A stretch of DNA of 43,625 nucleotides from Thermomicrobium sp. (GCA_026419575.1 JANZZC010000035.1:1-43625); one strand, 5' to 3'. Shown: positions 19,328 through 29,694, counted from the stretch's first letter. A program made the numbers and translations. Notes: generated by a model from the letters alone, not told the origin.

Positions 19328-20482
19328 ATGGCATACCAGCGGCGCAAGACCCGTCCCGTTTGGGTGGGTGACGTGCAGATCGGCGGCGATGCCCCGATCG
19401 TCGTCCAGTCGATGACGACGACCGACACGCGCGATCCGGAAGCGACGCTGCGGCAGATCCACGAACTGGCCGATGCCGGGTGCGAGATCATCCGCGTCGC
19501 AGTACCCGACCGTGTCGCCGCGGCAGCGCTCGCCGAGATCGTGCCGCGCTCGCCCATTCCGGTCGTCGCGGACATCCACTTCGAGCACACGCTCGCCCTT
19601 AAGGCGCTCGAGGCCGGCGTGCACAAGCTCCGCCTCAACCCCGGAAACATCCGCAAGCCGGAAGAGGTGCGCGAAGTCGTCGCCAAGGCGAAGGAGCGCG
19701 GTGTCCCCATCCGTATCGGCGTGAACTTCGGCTCGCTGCCGCCGATGACGCGCGAGTTCGTCGACGAGATGGCGGCTCAGGGGGCGACGCAAACCGAACT
19801 GATCGCCGAGCACATGGTGCGCACCGCGCTGCACCACGTGAAGATCCTCGAGGACCTCGATTTCGGCGACATCGTGATTTCGCTCAAGGCGTTCGAAGTT
19901 CCGGTCATGATCGAGGCGTATCGCCGGATGGCCAAGCTGAACGACTATCCGCTCCATCTCGGCGTGACCGAAGCGGGAACGCCGAAGTCCGGCGCGATCC
20001 GATCGGCGATCGGGATCGGCACCCTCCTGCAAGAGGGGATCGGTGACACCATTCGGGTTTCGCTGACCACCGATCCGGTCGAGGAGGTCTGGGTCGCCTA
20101 CGAGATCCTCAAGAGCCTCGGGCTTCGGGAACGCGGAGCCACGCTGGTCGCCTGCCCGACCTGTGGGCGCGTCGAGGTCGACTTGTTCCGGCTCGCCAAC
20201 GAAATCGACGAGTACCTGCGCACGATCAAGGAACCGATCAAGGTCGCCGTCATGGGGTGCGTCGTCAACGGTCCGGGCGAGGCGCGGGATTCCGATGTCG
20301 GCGTCGCAGCGGGTCGCGGCAAGGGGGTGATCTTCCGGAAGGGGAAGATCGTCCGACGCGTCGAGGAGCACGAGATCGTCCCGGCGCTGAAGGAAGAGAT
20401 CGAGCGCATTCTGGCGGAGCGTCGCGCGGGTGTCGACCGTCCCACTCGCCGCGAGATCAGCATCCCGATCGTCGGCGAGTGA
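19328..20482 (+). CDS. ispG: 4-hydroxy-3-methylbut-2-en-1-yl diphosphate synthase
   Basis: VQSMTTTDTRDPEATLRQIHELADAGCEIIRVAVPD, CPTCGR, MGCVVNGPGEARDSDVGVAAG. GAGGAGG upstream of the ATG at 19328. Confidence 0.97.
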   Translation: MAYQRRKTRPVWVGDVQIGGDAPIVVQSMTTTDTRDPEATLRQIHELADAGCEIIRVAVPDRVAAAALAEIVPRSPIPVVADIHFEHTLALKALEAGVHKLRLNPGNIRKPEEVREVVAKAKERGVPIRIGVNFGSLPPMTREFVDEMAAQGATQTELIAEHMVRTALHHVKILEDLDFGDIVISLKAFEVPVMIEAYRRMAKLNDYPLHLGVTEAGTPKSGAIRSAIGIGTLLQEGIGDTIRVSLTTDPVEEVWVAYEILKSLGLRERGATLVACPTCGRVEVDLFRLANEIDEYLRTIKEPIKVAVMGCVVNGPGEARDSDVGVAAGRGKGVIFRKGKIVRRVEEHEIVPALKEEIERILAERRAGVDRPTRREISIPIVGE

Positions 20483-20504
20483 CGCCAGCCTCGGAACCAC
20501 CAGG

Positions 20505-21461
20505 ATGACCAGCGAGGTCGCAACGGCGCCCAGTGAGGCGGTCACGATTCTGGGTACCACGTCCTGGGACGAGTTCTTGGAACTCGACCGTATGCCGGCC
20601 CTTGGTTCCACGGCGATCGTCCGTCGGCGCTTCGACGCTGGCGGTGGCACCGCGGCGAACCTCGCGGTCGCACTCGCTCGTCTCGGTGTCCGTCCCCTGC
20701 TCGTGACGGCGATCGGGGACGACGGTTACGGGCAGCGCTCGCTCGAGGAACTGGAACGCGAGGGGGTCGTCGTCCACGCGGTTCCGCGCCCTGCGACGCC
20801 GACCGATCGGTGCACGATCCTCGTCACGCCGGGCCCGGAGCGGACGATCCTCTGGTCTCCCGGCGCACGCTTGCGCCTCGGCGATCCGCTCCCGCTCGAC
20901 CGAATCTTCCGAGCCCGTATCATCGTCGTCGATGTCGAGGAACTCCCGTTGCGTCGCTTCCTGCTCGATTTGCCAGCGCACGTCGCCCCGCGCGTGCAGC
21001 TTGTCGGGCCACTGACGCACCTGGCGACGCTGCCCCGAGAGATCGCGCTCCGCACCGCGCTCCAGCACGACGTCCTCGTCGGGAACGAAGAAGAGTTCTG
21101 TGCGCTCACCGGTTGTCACGACATCGAGTCGGCGCTCTCGTCGTTCCGCCGAGCGATGCCGCTCGGTGCGACCCGGCTCGCCGCAGTGACCCGCGGTCGA
21201 GCTGGCTGCGTCCTCCTGACCAGACGCGAACTCCTCCACTGTCCGGCGTTTCCGATCGAGGCGGTCGATCCGACCGGAGCTGGCGACGCGTTCGCAGCTG
21301 GTCTCGTCTACGGCCTCCTCGAGCGCCTCCCGCTCGAGGAACTCGGCCGCCTCGCCAACGCGGTCGGCGCACTGGCGACCCGCCGCCTCGGTGCGCGCAC
21401 GGCGCTTCCGACAGAGGAGGAACTCCGACGCTTCCTCGCCGAGGCATGCCCATGCAGCTGA
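20505..21461 (+). CDS. PfkB-family carbohydrate kinase
   Basis: GGGTAANLAVALARLGVRPLLVTAIGDDGYG and DPTGAGDAFAAGLVYGLL motifs. Confidence 0.92.
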   Translation: MTSEVATAPSEAVTILGTTSWDEFLELDRMPALGSTAIVRRRFDAGGGTAANLAVALARLGVRPLLVTAIGDDGYGQRSLEELEREGVVVHAVPRPATPTDRCTILVTPGPERTILWSPGARLRLGDPLPLDRIFRARIIVVDVEELPLRRFLLDLPAHVAPRVQLVGPLTHLATLPREIALRTALQHDVLVGNEEEFCALTGCHDIESALSSFRRAMPLGATRLAAVTRGRAGCVLLTRRELLHCPAFPIEAVDPTGAGDAFAAGLVYGLLERLPLEELGRLANAVGALATRRLGARTALPTEEELRRFLAEACPCS

Positions 21462-22630
21462 CGCGCGAAGAGCTGCGCGAACTGGCTGCCCGTGTCGGCC
21501 TTTCCCTGATCGCCGTGACGACGGCCGACCCGTTCCCCCACCTCGCCGAACTTCTCGTGGAACGGATCCGAGCCGGCTACCTCCGGGGGATGGACTGGTT
21601 CGACGAACGGCGCGCCGAAATCGCCGCCGATCCTCGGTTCCTGCATCCCACGGCCCGGAGCATCGTCGCCGTCGCGCTCCCATATTGGCTGCCCGAGATC
21701 CGACCGCCCGACGACGGGATCGTCCGCGGCCGGATCGCACGGTACGCCTGGGGACTGGACTACCACCGCGTCCTCCGCGAGCGCATGCGAGCGCTCCATG
21801 CCGCCCTGGAAGCGCGGCTCGGTCGTCGGATCGAGGCGCGCTTCCTGGTCGACACCGCGCGCATCGTCGACCGCGAAGTCGCGGCGCGCGCTGGCCTCGG
21901 TTGGCAGGGCAAGAACACGATGATTCTCGTACCGCGCTACGGTTCGTGGGTCCTCCTCGGCGAACTCCTCCTCGATATCGCCCTCGAGCCGGACCGACCG
22001 CTCCGTCCGCGCTGCGGGCATTGCCGGAGCTGCCTCGACGCCTGCCCGACCGGCGCGCTGATCGCCCCCTACGAACTCTTCGCTCCCCGATGCATCTCCT
22101 ACCTCACGATCGAGCACCGCGGTCCGATACCGTGGGACCTGCGACCGCTCATGGGCAACTGGGTGTTCGGTTGCGACGTCTGCCAAGAGGTGTGTCCGTA
22201 CACCGTTGCCGCCCGCTCCAGCGACGATCCGGCCGTCCGCCCGGAACGCATCGAACACTGTTTCCCTCCGCTCGAATGGCTCCTGCGGATGACCGAGGAA
22301 GAGTTCCGCACGGTCTATCGCCAGCGTCCGGTGCTCCGCGCCAAGCGCTCGGGCCTCGCCCGCAACGCTGCCGTCGCCCTCGGCAACATCGGCGATCGGC
22401 AGCACCTGCCGCTGCTCGAGGAAGTCGTGGCGACGCACGATCAACCGCTCGCCCGCAGCCACGCCGCCTGGGCGATGGCGCGGATCGACTTCGCCGCGAG
22501 CGAGCCGTTCCTGCGCCGCGCTCTCGACCACGAGGACGACACCCTGGTCCGGCAAGAGCTGGAACGCCTGCTCGCCGCGCCGCCCGAGCCGATCAGCCGG
22601 TCGTCTGCAGCCCCGCAGCGATCGCGTTGA
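21446..22630 (+). CDS. queG: Epoxyqueuosine reductase QueG
   Basis: CGHCRSCLDACPTGALIAPYELFAPRCISYLTIEHRG, CDVCQEVCPYT, GWQGKNTMIL, HEAT-like C-terminus. ATG at 21446 overlaps the pfkB-family ORF end. Confidence 0.95.
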   Translation: MPMQLTREELRELAARVGLSLIAVTTADPFPHLAELLVERIRAGYLRGMDWFDERRAEIAADPRFLHPTARSIVAVALPYWLPEIRPPDDGIVRGRIARYAWGLDYHRVLRERMRALHAALEARLGRRIEARFLVDTARIVDREVAARAGLGWQGKNTMILVPRYGSWVLLGELLLDIALEPDRPLRPRCGHCRSCLDACPTGALIAPYELFAPRCISYLTIEHRGPIPWDLRPLMGNWVFGCDVCQEVCPYTVAARSSDDPAVRPERIEHCFPPLEWLLRMTEEEFRTVYRQRPVLRAKRSGLARNAAVALGNIGDRQHLPLLEEVVATHDQPLARSHAAWAMARIDFAASEPFLRRALDHEDDTLVRQELERLLAAPPEPISRSSAAPQRSR

Positions 22631-25364
22631 TGCTGTGATGGATGGCATCCAGCAGGCGAGCACGCCGCTCCGCGAGCTCGGTGGGCAGCTGCCGGTAACG
22701 ACGCAGGAGCTCGATCTGCGCGAGGTGGAGCACGTCGACGTACGGATTGCGTAGTTTCACCAGCCGCGCGAGCACCGGAGAGCGCTCGAGAAGGTCCCTC
22801 TGTCCCGTCACTTCCAGGACCAGGCGGACTGTCCGCTCGTACTCCGCGGCGATCCGCTCGAAGAACTCGCGCTGCTCGGCGAGCTCGGCATAGAGGGAAG
22901 CGATCGCCGGATCGGCGGTCGCCAGGCTGATCTGGGCGTTATCGATCAGCGTCTCGAAGAACGGCCAGTTCCGGTACATCGCCCGGAGCGTTTCGGCCCC
23001 TCCGCCCGCGAAGACGCTTTCCAGCGCCGTACCCAGGCCGTACCAACCCGGTAGGTTCACCCGTGTCTGCGTCCAGCTGAACACCCACGGAATCGCGCGC
23101 AGGTCGGCGAACCGGATCGTTTCGTCGGTCCCCATACGCCGGGCGACCGGTCGCGAGGCCAGGTTCAGCGTCGCCAGTTCGGGAAACGGAGTCGCTGCCG
23201 TGAAGAAGGCCACGAAACCCGGGTACCGCTTCACCGAATCCTCGTACGCCTGCTGCGAGACGAGCGCGAGCTGCTCCATCGTCGCGATCCAGGCCGGGGA
23301 CAGCGCCGGTTCAGGCTCGTCGAGCACGGACCGCAACAGCGCATGCAGCATCTGCTCCCAGTGACGCAAGGCGATCGCCGGATCGCTGTACCGCGCGAAG
23401 ATCACTTCGCCTTGCTCCGTCACCTTCAGGACCGGGACACGGGCGGCTGCTGGACGAGCTCGGATGGCACGGCCCATCGATCCGCCTCCCCGACCGATCG
23501 CTCCGCCACGTCCGTGAAAGAGCCGCAGGCGAACCCCGAAGCGGTGGGCGGTCTCGACCAGCCTCCGCTGCGCGCCATAGATGCGCCAGTTCGAGGACAC
23601 GTAGCCCCCGTCCTTGTTGCTGTCCGAGTATCCCACCATGACTTCCTGGAGGTCACCACGCGATGCGACCACCCGGCGATAGATCGGGATCGCGAGGAGT
23701 CGTTCGAGGATTTCCCCGCAGCGGTCCAATTCCTTGATTCGCTCGAAGAGCGGGACGATGTCGACTCGACTCTCGACACGCGTCCCCTCGCAGCGAACGA
23801 GTCCCGCTTCCCGAGCGAGCACGAGGGTCCCCAAAACGTCGGCAGGCTCGGAGGTCATCGAAACGATCACCGTGTGACAGGCAGGCTCGCCGTTGAACCG
23901 CTGGATGCGCGCCACGGCCTCGAACGTTTCCAGTACCTCGCGCGTCTCCGGTGAGAGCGCACCCTTCGGTAGGCCGAACGGTCCCCCTGCGAGACGCTCG
24001 AGCAGCATCGCCTCGCGTCCCTGCTCGCTCGATTCCGCGTAACCAGCGGTTCCCGCCAGGGCGAACAACTCGGCGAGCGCCTCGCGATGACGCGCCGCAT
24101 CCTGCCGGATCTCGAGCTCCGCGAGATGGAAGCCGAAGACCTCGACGCGCGCGATGAGGTCGGCGAGCCGCCCGTCGGCGATCCGCTGTCCCTGGCTCTC
24201 CCGAAGCGATGTCGCGAGCAGCTCGAGGTGACCGAGGAACTCGGCGGGCGAGAAGTATCCGCCGAACTCCCCCGTCTCCGTCCGACGCAGCCGTTCCTCG
24301 ATCAAGCCGAGCATGCGCCGGTACGGCTCGTCGGCCCACGCTCGAACCGGCGCCAGTCCCAGCCGCTCGCGTTCGTCATCGATCGCCGCGAGCAATGCCC
24401 GACTGGCTGGCCGCAGGCGGGAGGAAACGCTCAACGCCCGGCGCAACTCGACGACTTCCTCGCGGTACCGACGGAGGATGGCTTCGCGCAGCAACCGGGC
24501 CGTCGCCTCCGTCACCGCCGCTGTGACGGCCGGATTCCCGTCCCGATCGCCGCCGACCCAGGACCCGAGACGGACCGGTACCGGCCCCGGACGGTCGAGC
24601 AGCTCCGGGTAGGCCCGCGCGAGCGCCCGTCGGAGGGCTCGGCGCAACTGCGGGATCACCTCGTACACCGGTCCGGACAGGATGGCGATGGTGCTGCGCA
24701 CCTCGTCGAGCGGCGTCGGCCGCGCGACACGCGTCTCTGCCGTTTGCCAGAGTATCGTGATCTCCTCACGGAGTCGCTCCAACAGCCAGTCCCGCTCTCG
24801 CGGCGACAGGCGCCCGTCGTCCAACTGTTGGATCCACCGTGCCAGCACTGCCAGGCGCTGCAGCACCGTCCGGCGCCGAGGTTCGGACGGATGAGCGGTG
24901 AAGACAGGGAAAATCAGCACCTCGCCGAGCGTCTGCGCCACCGCTTCGGGCGCAACGCCGCGCTCGCGGAGCGCGAGGAACGCGGCTTCCAGCGACTCGT
25001 GGAGCGCCGGCTCGACTCGCTCGCGTTGCCGCAGGGTCCGCACGCGATGGTGCTGTTCCGCGAGGTTGATGAGATGGAAGAAAATGCCGAACGCACGCAC
25101 CAGGCCGAACAGCGCCTCGTCGTCCAAGGTCGCGAACCAGGCGGCGAACTCGCGCAAGCGTTCGGAGATCTGTCCGGTCGTGCGTGCCGCGATCGTCCCG
25201 CGACGTGCTCGTTCGACGAGGTCGTAGAGTGCCGTTCCGCCCTGCTCCCGCAGGACGTCGCCGAGCAGGCTGCCGAGCAGGTTCACTTCGTGCCGGAGTC
25301 CCTCGATCGGCTCGGCACGGAGGACGCGATCCGACTCCTCGGTGGGATTCGGTTGCCTCGCCAT
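22593..25364 (-). CDS. ppc: Phosphoenolpyruvate carboxylase
   Basis: VFTAHPSEPRRRTVLQRL (TAHPTE-like), VMVGYSDSNKDGGYVSSNW, FHGRGGAIGRGGGS, AIPWVFSWTQTRVNLPGWYGLG, C-terminal NAIAAGLQTTG. Confidence 0.97.
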   Translation of the reverse strand: MARQPNPTEESDRVLRAEPIEGLRHEVNLLGSLLGDVLREQGGTALYDLVERARRGTIAARTTGQISERLREFAAWFATLDDEALFGLVRAFGIFFHLINLAEQHHRVRTLRQRERVEPALHESLEAAFLALRERGVAPEAVAQTLGEVLIFPVFTAHPSEPRRRTVLQRLAVLARWIQQLDDGRLSPRERDWLLERLREEITILWQTAETRVARPTPLDEVRSTIAILSGPVYEVIPQLRRALRRALARAYPELLDRPGPVPVRLGSWVGGDRDGNPAVTAAVTEATARLLREAILRRYREEVVELRRALSVSSRLRPASRALLAAIDDERERLGLAPVRAWADEPYRRMLGLIEERLRRTETGEFGGYFSPAEFLGHLELLATSLRESQGQRIADGRLADLIARVEVFGFHLAELEIRQDAARHREALAELFALAGTAGYAESSEQGREAMLLERLAGGPFGLPKGALSPETREVLETFEAVARIQRFNGEPACHTVIVSMTSEPADVLGTLVLAREAGLVRCEGTRVESRVDIVPLFERIKELDRCGEILERLLAIPIYRRVVASRGDLQEVMVGYSDSNKDGGYVSSNWRIYGAQRRLVETAHRFGVRLRLFHGRGGAIGRGGGSMGRAIRARPAAARVPVLKVTEQGEVIFARYSDPAIALRHWEQMLHALLRSVLDEPEPALSPAWIATMEQLALVSQQAYEDSVKRYPGFVAFFTAATPFPELATLNLASRPVARRMGTDETIRFADLRAIPWVFSWTQTRVNLPGWYGLGTALESVFAGGGAETLRAMYRNWPFFETLIDNAQISLATADPAIASLYAELAEQREFFERIAAEYERTVRLVLEVTGQRDLLERSPVLARLVKLRNPYVDVLHLAQIELLRRYRQLPTELAERRARLLDAIHHSINAIAAGLQTTG

Positions 25365-25508
25365 GGATCGTCCTCGCTCTCTCTCGAGCCACGCGCTCCG
25401 TTGCGCGCCCGTCCGATCTCTTCCAGACTTCGACAGGGATCGGTGGACTCGGGCTCGTCAGCGCCGTCGGAGACGAGCCACGTACTCAGTAGGGAAAGGG
25501 TACGCGCC

Positions 25509-26291
25509 GTGCTGCTCGCCGTCGACATCGGGAACACCAACGTCGTCATCGGTCTCTTCACCGGACAGGACCTCCGTGCCCGCTGGCGGCTCACCACGGG
25601 ACGGGATCGGATGCCGGACGAATGGTGGGTACAACTCGTCACGCTCAGCCAGAGCGAGGGACTGCGCCTGCAAGCCGTCCGGGCGATCGTCATCGCGAGT
25701 GTCGTGCCGACGCTCACCGCTGCCTTCACCGAACTCGCTCAGCGTCGCCTGGGACTGCAACCGGTCGTGATCAACGGGGCCCAGGACTTAGGATTGCCGC
25801 TCCACGTCGACCACCCGCTCGAGGTCGGGGCCGATCGGATCTGCAACGCCGTCGCTGCGATCGAACGCTTCGGCGCTCCGGTGATCGTCGTCGACTTCGG
25901 TACCGCTACGACGTTCGACGTGGTCGACTCCGCCGGTGCGTACGTCGGCGGAGCGATCGCCCCGGGGCTCGCGGTCGCCTTCGAGGCGCTCACTCAGCGT
26001 GCGGCACGGCTCTTCACGGTCGCCCTTGAAGCCCCGCCACGCGCCATCGGCCGCAATACCCGCGAAAGCCTACAGTCCGGCACCGTAATCGGGTACGCCG
26101 AGCTCGTGCGCGGACTGATCCGGCGCATCCGTGACGAACTCGGACGCGAAGCCCCGGTCGTGGCGACGGGCGGACTGGCCGACCTCGTAGCACCGCTGGT
26201 ACCGGAGTTCCTCGGCATCGAACCCGACTTGACCTTGCACGGACTGCGTATCGCGTTCGCGCGCCTGCAGCGCCAGACCGACGGTAGCTGA
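25509..26291 (+). CDS. coaX: Type III pantothenate kinase
   Basis: GTG start: VLLAVDIGNTNVVIGLF; NPLEVGADRICNAVAA-like HPLEVGADRICNAVAAIE; VVDFGTATTFDVVDSAGAYVGGAIAPG. Confidence 0.95.
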   Translation: MLLAVDIGNTNVVIGLFTGQDLRARWRLTTGRDRMPDEWWVQLVTLSQSEGLRLQAVRAIVIASVVPTLTAAFTELAQRRLGLQPVVINGAQDLGLPLHVDHPLEVGADRICNAVAAIERFGAPVIVVDFGTATTFDVVDSAGAYVGGAIAPGLAVAFEALTQRAARLFTVALEAPPRAIGRNTRESLQSGTVIGYAELVRGLIRRIRDELGREAPVVATGGLADLVAPLVPEFLGIEPDLTLHGLRIAFARLQRQTDGS

Positions 26292-26293
26292 CG

Positions 26294-27418
26294 TCAACGC
26301 CGGTATCCTCGGAGGAAATCGAAGTCGACCGTTTCGTCGAACGCGAGCACCGCCGCCTCGAGGAGATCCAGCGTGGCCACCACATCGTCGAGGTCCAGCG
26401 TCTCGACGGGGCTGTGAGCGTACCGGCGCGGAATATTGACGACCATCGAGGGAACGCCGCCACGCTCCAGATGCACGGCCGCGAGATCGGATGTGCTGCG
26501 CGGGAACAGCGCGCACTGGACCGGAATCCCGCGTTCCTCTGCGACCGCGAGCAGAAAGTCGCGCATCCCCGGATGCGCGACATGGCCGCGCATGCCGCCC
26601 ATTCCGCTCGCCAACGCCAGGACCGGTCCGCCCCCGATCCGGATGCCGAGTTCGCGAACGAGATCAGTGTCCGGGGTCCCGCCGGCCGGAACCGTATCCA
26701 CGACGAGCGCGGCCCGTGGCGCGACCCGGTACGTCGCCATCCGCGCTCCCCGCAAGCCGACCTCTTCCTGCACGGTGACGACGAGGACGGGTCGGCAACG
26801 CAGCACGCGCGTGCGGAGACGCTCGGCCAGCGCGACCAAGAGTGCGCACGAGACACGATTGTCCAATGCCTTGCCGCAGATCCGCCGAGGATTGGCGAGT
26901 CGCTCCACCGGTTCGTCGTAGGCGATCGGGTCACCGACCCGGATACCGGCGGCGAGCACCTCCTCGTCCGAGTCGAACCCGAGGTCGACGTAGAGATCGC
27001 GGACAGCGGGAACCGTCCGCTGCTCCTCGGGCGACATCAGGTGCCCGGGCCGGACACCGATGACGCCACGCAGGCCACGGACGCGGACGCGACGTCCCGG
27101 AAGCAAGGCGTCGATCACGCCGCCGATCTTCTCGACGCGCAGGAAGCCGTTCCGTTCGATTCCCTTGACGAGGAGCCCGATCTCGTCGGAATGGGCGGTC
27201 ACCATGAGAACCGGATCTGTCACCGGCGCCGGTAGCGGTGCGTAGAGGTTCCCGAAGGAGTCGACCTCGACCGACTCCGCGAGAGGATGGAGCAGCTCGA
27301 CCAAACGCGCCACCACCGGCTGCTCGTACCCGGAGACGCCGTCCAGGTCCGCGAGTTCGCGGATCCGTGCGAAGAGCTGCTCGCGCAGCTCCGCCTGCTC
27401 CTCGGCCGTTCGTCGCAT
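26294..27418 (-). CDS. M42 family metallopeptidase (glutamyl aminopeptidase / endoglucanase-like)
   Basis: DGVSGYEQPV, VTAHSDEIGLLVKGIERNGFLRVEKIGGV, ALDNRVSCALLVAL, VTVQEEVGLRGA. Confidence 0.93.
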   Translation of the reverse strand: MRRTAEEQAELREQLFARIRELADLDGVSGYEQPVVARLVELLHPLAESVEVDSFGNLYAPLPAPVTDPVLMVTAHSDEIGLLVKGIERNGFLRVEKIGGVIDALLPGRRVRVRGLRGVIGVRPGHLMSPEEQRTVPAVRDLYVDLGFDSDEEVLAAGIRVGDPIAYDEPVERLANPRRICGKALDNRVSCALLVALAERLRTRVLRCRPVLVVTVQEEVGLRGARMATYRVAPRAALVVDTVPAGGTPDTDLVRELGIRIGGGPVLALASGMGGMRGHVAHPGMRDFLLAVAEERGIPVQCALFPRSTSDLAAVHLERGGVPSMVVNIPRRYAHSPVETLDLDDVVATLDLLEAAVLAFDETVDFDFLRGYRR

Positions 27419-27461
27419 GCTCGTTCCCTTCCGCGCGTGACACGGCTTTCGTCGGAGCCGT

Positions 27462-27467
27462 TATACT
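27462..27467 (+). promoter_or_regulatory. Candidate -10 (TATACT) for the EF-G-like gene, abutting inverted repeat ACGGCT-N8-AGCCGT
   Basis: TATACT 27462-27467; IR arms 27442-27447 and 27456-27461; TGACAC-like -35 at about 18-nt spacing. Confidence 0.45.
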
Positions 27468-27586
27468 ATCAACTGCAATCCCCGAGAGCTGAGGTGCCGC
27501 GTGCGCGGGACTCGCTGCAGACCGAACCCGAGGTACCGGACCCGAAGCCGGACGTCGACCGGTGTTCGGCTAGTGAGGAGGGTATC

Positions 27587-29665
27587 GTGAAGCAGTATTC
27601 CCCCAATCGGATCCGCAATGTCGGTCTCTTTTCCCACGGTGGAGCTGGTAAGACCACGTTGACCGAAGCGCTCCTCTTCGCGAGCGGTAGCATCTCCCGG
27701 ATGGGCCGCGTCGAAGACGGTACCACGGTGTCTGACTGGGATCCGGACGAGCACAAGCGTCGCATTTCCATCGTGCTCAGCATCGTTCCGATCGAATGGC
27801 GCGACCACAAGATCAACCTGGTCGACACTCCCGGCTACTTCGACTTCGCGGGTGAGGTCCGCAGCGCCCTGCGGGTCGTCGATACGGCACTCGTCCTGAT
27901 GGACGCGACGGTCGGCGTCGAGGTCGGGACCGAGCTGGTCTGGGAACTGGCCGATACACGAGGACTCCCGCGAGCGATCGTGATCAACAAGATGGATCGA
28001 GAGAACGCTAACTTCGCGCGAGCGCTCGCGAGCGCCCGTTCCGCATTCGGCAACCGGATCGTTCCGATGCAGCTTCCGATCGGCCAAGAGAAGGCGTTCC
28101 GCGGTTTCGTCGATGTGCTGTCCGGACGAGCCTATCTCTACGGCAGCAACGGCGCGGTCGAAGAGACCTCGATCCCCGACGAACTGGTCGGTGTCGTCGA
28201 CGAATACCGCACGCAACTGGTCGAGGCGGCCTGCGAGAGCGACGAGGAGCTGACGCTCCGCTACCTGGAGGGGGAGACGATCGACGAGAGTGAGCTCCGC
28301 GCCGGCCTGCGCGCGGCGATCGCGAGCGGGAGCGTCGTCCCCGTCTTCGTGACTGCTGCCACCTCGCTCAAAGGGGTGCTGCCTCTGCTCGATGCGTTGG
28401 TCGATTTCTTCCCGGCACCCGGCCCCACACGCGCAGCCCGAAGCGACGGATCGACGGTCGAGCTCGCCCCGGATCCAAACGGCCAGCTCGCCGCCGTGGT
28501 GTTCAAGACGATCGCCGATCCCTTCGTCGGTAAGCTGTCCTACTTCCGGGTCTACTCCGGCACCTTGCGGACCGATTCCCATGCCGCCGTTCCCCAGCGG
28601 GGAGAGACCGAGCGGATCGGCCAGCTCTTCGTCGTGCGCGGCAAGGAGCAGCACCCGGTCGGCCAGATCGGCCCCGGCGACATCGGTGCCGTCGCCAAGC
28701 TCCAGGTCGCACGCACCGGCGATACCTTGACCGATCCGACACGTCCCGTGACGCTCGGCGGGATCGAATTCCCCGAGCCGGTGTTCACCGTCGCGGTGAG
28801 TCCGCGCACCAAGACCGATCTCGACAAGATGGGTACCGCGCTCCAGCGCCTGCTCGAGGAGGACCCGACGTTGCGCATCGGTCGCGAGAATCAGACGGGC
28901 GAGACCTTGCTCTCCGGCCTGGGCGAGAGTCACATCCAGATCGCGCTCGACCGGATGGCGCGCAAGTTCGGCGTCCACGTCGACTGGAGTCTGCCGCGCA
29001 TTCCGTACCGAGAGACGATCTCCGTCCCTGTCCGCCGGGTCGAGTACAAGCACAAGAAGCAGACCGGTGGACACGGACAGTACGGGCACGTCTTCCTCGA
29101 CCTGGAACCGCTCCCGGACGCCGAGTTCGAGTTCCACGAGACGATCGTCGGGGGCGTCGTACCCAAGCAATTCATCCCGGCGGTCGAGAAGGGCGTCCGC
29201 GAAGCGATGGAGGAAGGGGTACTGGCCGGCTATCCGGTCGTGAACGTCAAGGTGACGCTCGTCGACGGCTCCTACCACTCGGTCGACTCCTCGGAACTCT
29301 CTTTCAAGATCGCGGCCGCCCAGGCGTTCCGCAAAGGGCAAGCAGCCGCCAAGCCGATCCTTTTGGAACCGATCGTACGGCTCGAGGTCACCGTTCCCGA
29401 CGCATACACCGGTGACGTGATGAGCGACCTCAACGGGAAGCGCGCCCAGGTGCTCGGGATGCGCCCGAACGAGAACGGGCGGACGACGATCGAAGCGCTC
29501 GTCCCGCTGTCGGAGCTCCAACGCTACGCGACCGAACTCCGGTCGCTCACGCAAGGGCGTGGCGTTTTCCGTACCGAATTCAGCCACTATCAGCCTGTGC
29601 CCCAGCAGCTCGCCGAGGCTATCATCCAGGAGTCGCGTGCTCGGCACGCGGCAGTGGCGAGCTGA
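27587..29665 (+). CDS. Elongation factor G-like GTPase (EF-G2 / FusA paralogue)
   Basis: GTG start: VKQYSPNRIRNVGLFSHGGAGKTTLTEALL (P-loop), DTPGYFDF, NKMDRENANF, KQTGGHGQYGHV, VDGSYHSVDSSELSFKIAA, LNGKRAQVLGM. SHGGAGKT instead of AHIDAGKT fits the EF-G-like paralogue class. Confidence 0.92.
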   Translation: MKQYSPNRIRNVGLFSHGGAGKTTLTEALLFASGSISRMGRVEDGTTVSDWDPDEHKRRISIVLSIVPIEWRDHKINLVDTPGYFDFAGEVRSALRVVDTALVLMDATVGVEVGTELVWELADTRGLPRAIVINKMDRENANFARALASARSAFGNRIVPMQLPIGQEKAFRGFVDVLSGRAYLYGSNGAVEETSIPDELVGVVDEYRTQLVEAACESDEELTLRYLEGETIDESELRAGLRAAIASGSVVPVFVTAATSLKGVLPLLDALVDFFPAPGPTRAARSDGSTVELAPDPNGQLAAVVFKTIADPFVGKLSYFRVYSGTLRTDSHAAVPQRGETERIGQLFVVRGKEQHPVGQIGPGDIGAVAKLQVARTGDTLTDPTRPVTLGGIEFPEPVFTVAVSPRTKTDLDKMGTALQRLLEEDPTLRIGRENQTGETLLSGLGESHIQIALDRMARKFGVHVDWSLPRIPYRETISVPVRRVEYKHKKQTGGHGQYGHVFLDLEPLPDAEFEFHETIVGGVVPKQFIPAVEKGVREAMEEGVLAGYPVVNVKVTLVDGSYHSVDSSELSFKIAAAQAFRKGQAAAKPILLEPIVRLEVTVPDAYTGDVMSDLNGKRAQVLGMRPNENGRTTIEALVPLSELQRYATELRSLTQGRGVFRTEFSHYQPVPQQLAEAIIQESRARHAAVAS

Positions 29666-29694
29666 CGACGATCGAGCGTCGAACCACACTCCGA

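Noticed and set aside
19139-20650. 503-aa minus ORF opposite ispG
   Set aside because: Shadow of ispG.
27461-29689. 742-aa minus ORF opposite the EF-G-like gene
   Set aside because: Asp/Arg/Glu/His-rich shadow frame; the plus strand has all GTPase motifs.
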